From the NCBI GenBank assembly GCA_019747615.1, contig JAIEQQ010000371.1, positions 1 to 6,649 of the forward strand: a stretch of DNA of 6,649 nt, given 5' to 3'. The notes under the pieces were generated by a model. That model did no database searches. It worked only from the letters and a program-made list of their open reading frames with translations, and was not told where the DNA came from. This DNA is from Phycisphaerales bacterium. Its GTDB lineage: Bacteria; Planctomycetota; Phycisphaerae; Phycisphaerales; UBA1924. The translations under genes and the position numbers were made by a program. This document shows positions 5,223 to 6,649 of the stretch, one piece after another (the first letter of the stretch is position 1; each line of letters begins with the position of its first letter).

Positions 5223-5909
5223 ATGACTCGTTCCATCGCACTCGCACTCACCACCGCCCTGACCCTTGCCGCTGCGGCCAACGCCAGCGTCACCTTCCAG
5301 TTCGCTGACCCGGCTGGCGGCAGCCAGCTCACGAACGTTGCCAACGGCGGCGGCGCGGGCCTGGGCCTCATGACCTACGACACCTCGGCCAACATCGACT
5401 TCTTCGTCGACGGCTCGGGCGCGGGTCTGTTGAGCCCCTCGTTCCTCGGCGCTCACCTTGAGATCGCCTTCACCCTTGGCGCGGGCGTCGTTCTGCCCGG
5501 CGGCACCATCCAGATCCCCGTGACCGGTACCTTCACGGTCTACCAGGGCACCGGCATGAGCCGCGTGAACATCCTCACCGGCACCACGCTCCCCAGCGGC
5601 AGCGGCGCCTTCTTCCAGGTCGGCTCGACGCAGTCGATCCTCTTCAGCGATCCGGAAGGCTTCGCCTACACCGCCGGCCCGGCGCTGACGCCGTTCCTCG
5701 CGGGCAACAGCCTGATCGACCCCCAGGAAGCGGTCTTCACCGTGACCGACCTCACCCTGAGCTCCGCTGCGTCGCTCCTTGGCGCCGGCGGCGTGGTGAA
5801 CTCCTTCACCGCGAACACCTCGTTCTCGGGCAACGCCAACATCCCCACCCCGGGCGCGATGGCGCTCGTCGGCGTCGGCGGCCTCTTGGCCGCCCGTCGT
5901 CGTCGCTAA
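5223..5909 (+). CDS. Secreted protein with PEP-CTERM-like C-terminal sorting signal
   Basis: A 228-residue protein with an N-terminal Sec signal peptide (MTRSIALALTTALTLAAAANA, cleavage likely after A21 or A22). The body is rich in Gly, Thr, Ser, Leu and Phe and looks all-beta, with almost no Lys and no catalytic motif. The C-terminus is tripartite: a PTPG motif (208-211), a hydrophobic helix (about 212-224) and RRRR (225-228). Such tails direct exosortase/PEP-CTERM-type processing after export, and the PTPGA...RRRR version is typical of Phycisphaerae. The mature protein is therefore probably an extracellular or surface-layer/matrix component, perhaps glycosylated; the function of the body is unrecognised. 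It is monocistronic: its own candidate promoter, a long leader and a very strong Shine-Dalgarno precede it and an intrinsic terminator follows. The sorting enzyme is not in the window. Confidence 0.85.
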   Translation: MTRSIALALTTALTLAAAANASVTFQFADPAGGSQLTNVANGGGAGLGLMTYDTSANIDFFVDGSGAGLLSPSFLGAHLEIAFTLGAGVVLPGGTIQIPVTGTFTVYQGTGMSRVNILTGTTLPSGSGAFFQVGSTQSILFSDPEGFAYTAGPALTPFLAGNSLIDPQEAVFTVTDLTLSSAASLLGAGGVVNSFTANTSFSGNANIPTPGAMALVGVGGLLAARRRR

Positions 5910-5930
5910 GCCCTCGCGGCTGAGTGACCT

Positions 5931-5960
5931 CGGGAATACCCGTCTCCTGGGCAGAGCCCA
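5931..5960 (+). other. Two small hairpins ahead of the terminator
   Basis: CGGG-AATA-CCCG (5931-5942) and TGGGC-AGA-GCCCA (5948-5960) are perfect short inverted repeats in the 3' untranslated region, directly before the terminator stem. They may protect the 3' end or have no role. Confidence 0.4.
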
Positions 5961-5962
5961 TT

Positions 5963-6001
5963 GGCCCCTGGCGTTTCGATGCCAGGGGCCTTCTTCTTTT
6001 T
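5963..6001 (+). terminator. Intrinsic terminator after the sorted surface protein
   Basis: GGCCCCTGGC (5963-5972) and GCCAGGGGCC (5981-5990) form a perfect 10-bp GC-rich stem with an 8-nt loop, followed at once by TTCTTCTTTTT. This is a textbook rho-independent terminator, 53 nt after the stop codon, and it separates this gene from the downstream lipoprotein. Confidence 0.93.
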
Positions 6002-6100
6002 GCGGTGCTCGGGTCCGGCTGCGTGTCGAGCTTTCGCGGGTCTGATTCCGGTTTTCGTGCAAGCACCCTGTGGAATCGCGCGATCGCCGGTTGGGGCGGG

Positions 6101-6122
6101 TATATTTGGCTCACCTCTGGAG
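6101..6122 (+). promoter_or_regulatory. Candidate -10 and Shine-Dalgarno of the lipoprotein gene
   Basis: TATATT (6101-6106, 5/6 to the -10 consensus) stands out in GC-rich surroundings just after the terminator. It would start transcription near 6113. GGAG (6119-6122) follows, 9 nt before the ATG at 6132. No clear -35 hexamer lies at the usual distance. The short leader and fresh promoter fit an independent transcript. Confidence 0.5.
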
Positions 6123-6131
6123 TACTCGAAT

Positions 6132-6649
6132 ATGAACCGCGCTTCTGGCCGTACTTTCGCGTCGTTGATCGTTTGTGCAGCGTTCTCGATGAGCGTGCTG
6201 CCCGGCTGCTACAAGAGCGAAATGGAGACGCAGAAGGCTCGCGCTGACGCTGCGGAGAAGAAGTCCGCCGAGCTGGAGGCTCAGCTCGCGACAACGAAGC
6301 AGCAGGCCGACTCGCTGCGCGCACCGGCGCAGAAGTTCCAGGCCATGAGCCAGGGCACGAAGCTCGGCGTCTATGTGAACAACCAGAAGGTCGGCACCGA
6401 CGAGCTCCGCTGGGACGACACGCGCGGCGAGTTCGTCCGCAACGGCGCCCGCGTCCGCAGCACCTCGCTCGTTCGCTTTGACAACGGCAAGCTCAGTGAC
6501 CAGATGCTCAAGGTGGGGCGCGAGAGCGGCAAGCCGCTGGTCGAGGGCATGGTCAAGAACAGCCGGCCCGAGGGCGATTGGATCTGGTACAACGCCGAGG
6601 GCAAGCCGGTATTCAAGGAAGTGTGGAAGGACGGCAAGCTCGACGGGCT
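6132..6649 (+). CDS. Lipoprotein with coiled coil and YwqK/MORN-like repeats (partial)
   Basis: 172 codons are visible and the frame is open to the window end. The N-terminus is a lipoprotein signal peptide: basic start (MNRASGR), hydrophobic stretch, and lipobox LPGC with the lipidated Cys at 26. Residues about 28-63 are Ala/Glu/Lys/Gln-rich and likely a coiled coil. From about 73 on there are short repeats with the W/F-x-G-K pattern: GVYVNNQKVGTDELRW, LVRFDNGKLSDQ, GDWIWYNAEGKPVFKEVW and KDGKLDG. The last two match the MORN_2/YwqK type (G-x-W-x-x-Y-x-x-x-G-K ... Y/W-K-D-G-K-x-x-G). The protein is probably anchored in a membrane and faces the periplasm or cell surface. YwqK-like repeats occur in many envelope lipoproteins and some contact-dependent toxin-immunity systems, but no function can be assigned. 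The ATG at 6132 is supported by GGAG at 6119-6122. Confidence 0.83.
   Translation, partial: MNRASGRTFASLIVCAAFSMSVLPGCYKSEMETQKARADAAEKKSAELEAQLATTKQQADSLRAPAQKFQAMSQGTKLGVYVNNQKVGTDELRWDDTRGEFVRNGARVRSTSLVRFDNGKLSDQMLKVGRESGKPLVEGMVKNSRPEGDWIWYNAEGKPVFKEVWKDGKLDG

Noticed and set aside
5220..6324. Long minus-strand open frames opposite the surface-protein gene
   Set aside because: They are Arg/Ala/Glu/Gly-rich antisense shadows of a gene with a clear signal peptide, sorting tail, Shine-Dalgarno and terminator.
1..6649. CRISPR arrays, tRNA or rRNA genes, insertion sequences
   Set aside because: No regularly spaced direct repeats, no tRNA-like cloverleaf, no rRNA motifs and no transposase or terminal inverted repeats were seen on either strand.

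Overview
The window is GC-rich DNA that most resembles a planctomycete, probably of the Phycisphaerae type. Two features suggest this. One secreted protein ends in a Pro-Thr-Pro-Gly motif, a hydrophobic stretch and four arginines, a PEP-CTERM-like tail common in that group. The pilus gene cluster also has the long, Gly/Pro-rich, single-TM layout seen in planctomycetes and Verrucomicrobia. The assignment is inferred from protein style, since no rRNA or marker gene is present.

Left part, minus strand (3776 down to 1): a type IV pilus inner-membrane assembly operon. It opens with a 681-residue protein in which an actin-like PilM domain is followed by a PilN-like NLMP motif, a TM helix and a long extracytoplasmic domain, so it looks like a natural PilM-PilN fusion. 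A GTGA overlap with a strong internal Shine-Dalgarno couples it to a 472-residue bitopic protein of PilO/Amuc_1100-like design. After 139 nt comes a third bitopic membrane protein, cut by the window edge. Together these would form the alignment complex linking the cytoplasmic pilus machinery to the outer-membrane pore.

Middle (3777-4319): a 543-nt region between divergent genes with no convincing gene. It holds a near-consensus sigma-54-type site facing pilM, a cluster of GC-rich dyad repeats, a 9-C run and a clear G-quadruplex motif on the minus strand.

Right part, plus strand: a stand-alone GNAT acetyltransferase of the phosphinothricin-acetyltransferase-like group (4320-4892); a 330-nt intergenic stretch with a candidate extended -10 promoter and several small hairpins (4893-5222); a secreted, C-terminally sorted surface protein with a very strong Shine-Dalgarno (5223-5909); a strong intrinsic terminator (5963-6001); and the start of a lipoprotein with a coiled coil and YwqK/MORN-like repeats (6132 to the window end).

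The plus-strand genes look independently transcribed and have no evident functional link to the pilus operon beyond a shared cell-envelope theme. The item most worth attention is the PilM-PilN fusion and the operon it heads; the structured leader of the sorted protein and the divergent control region come next.
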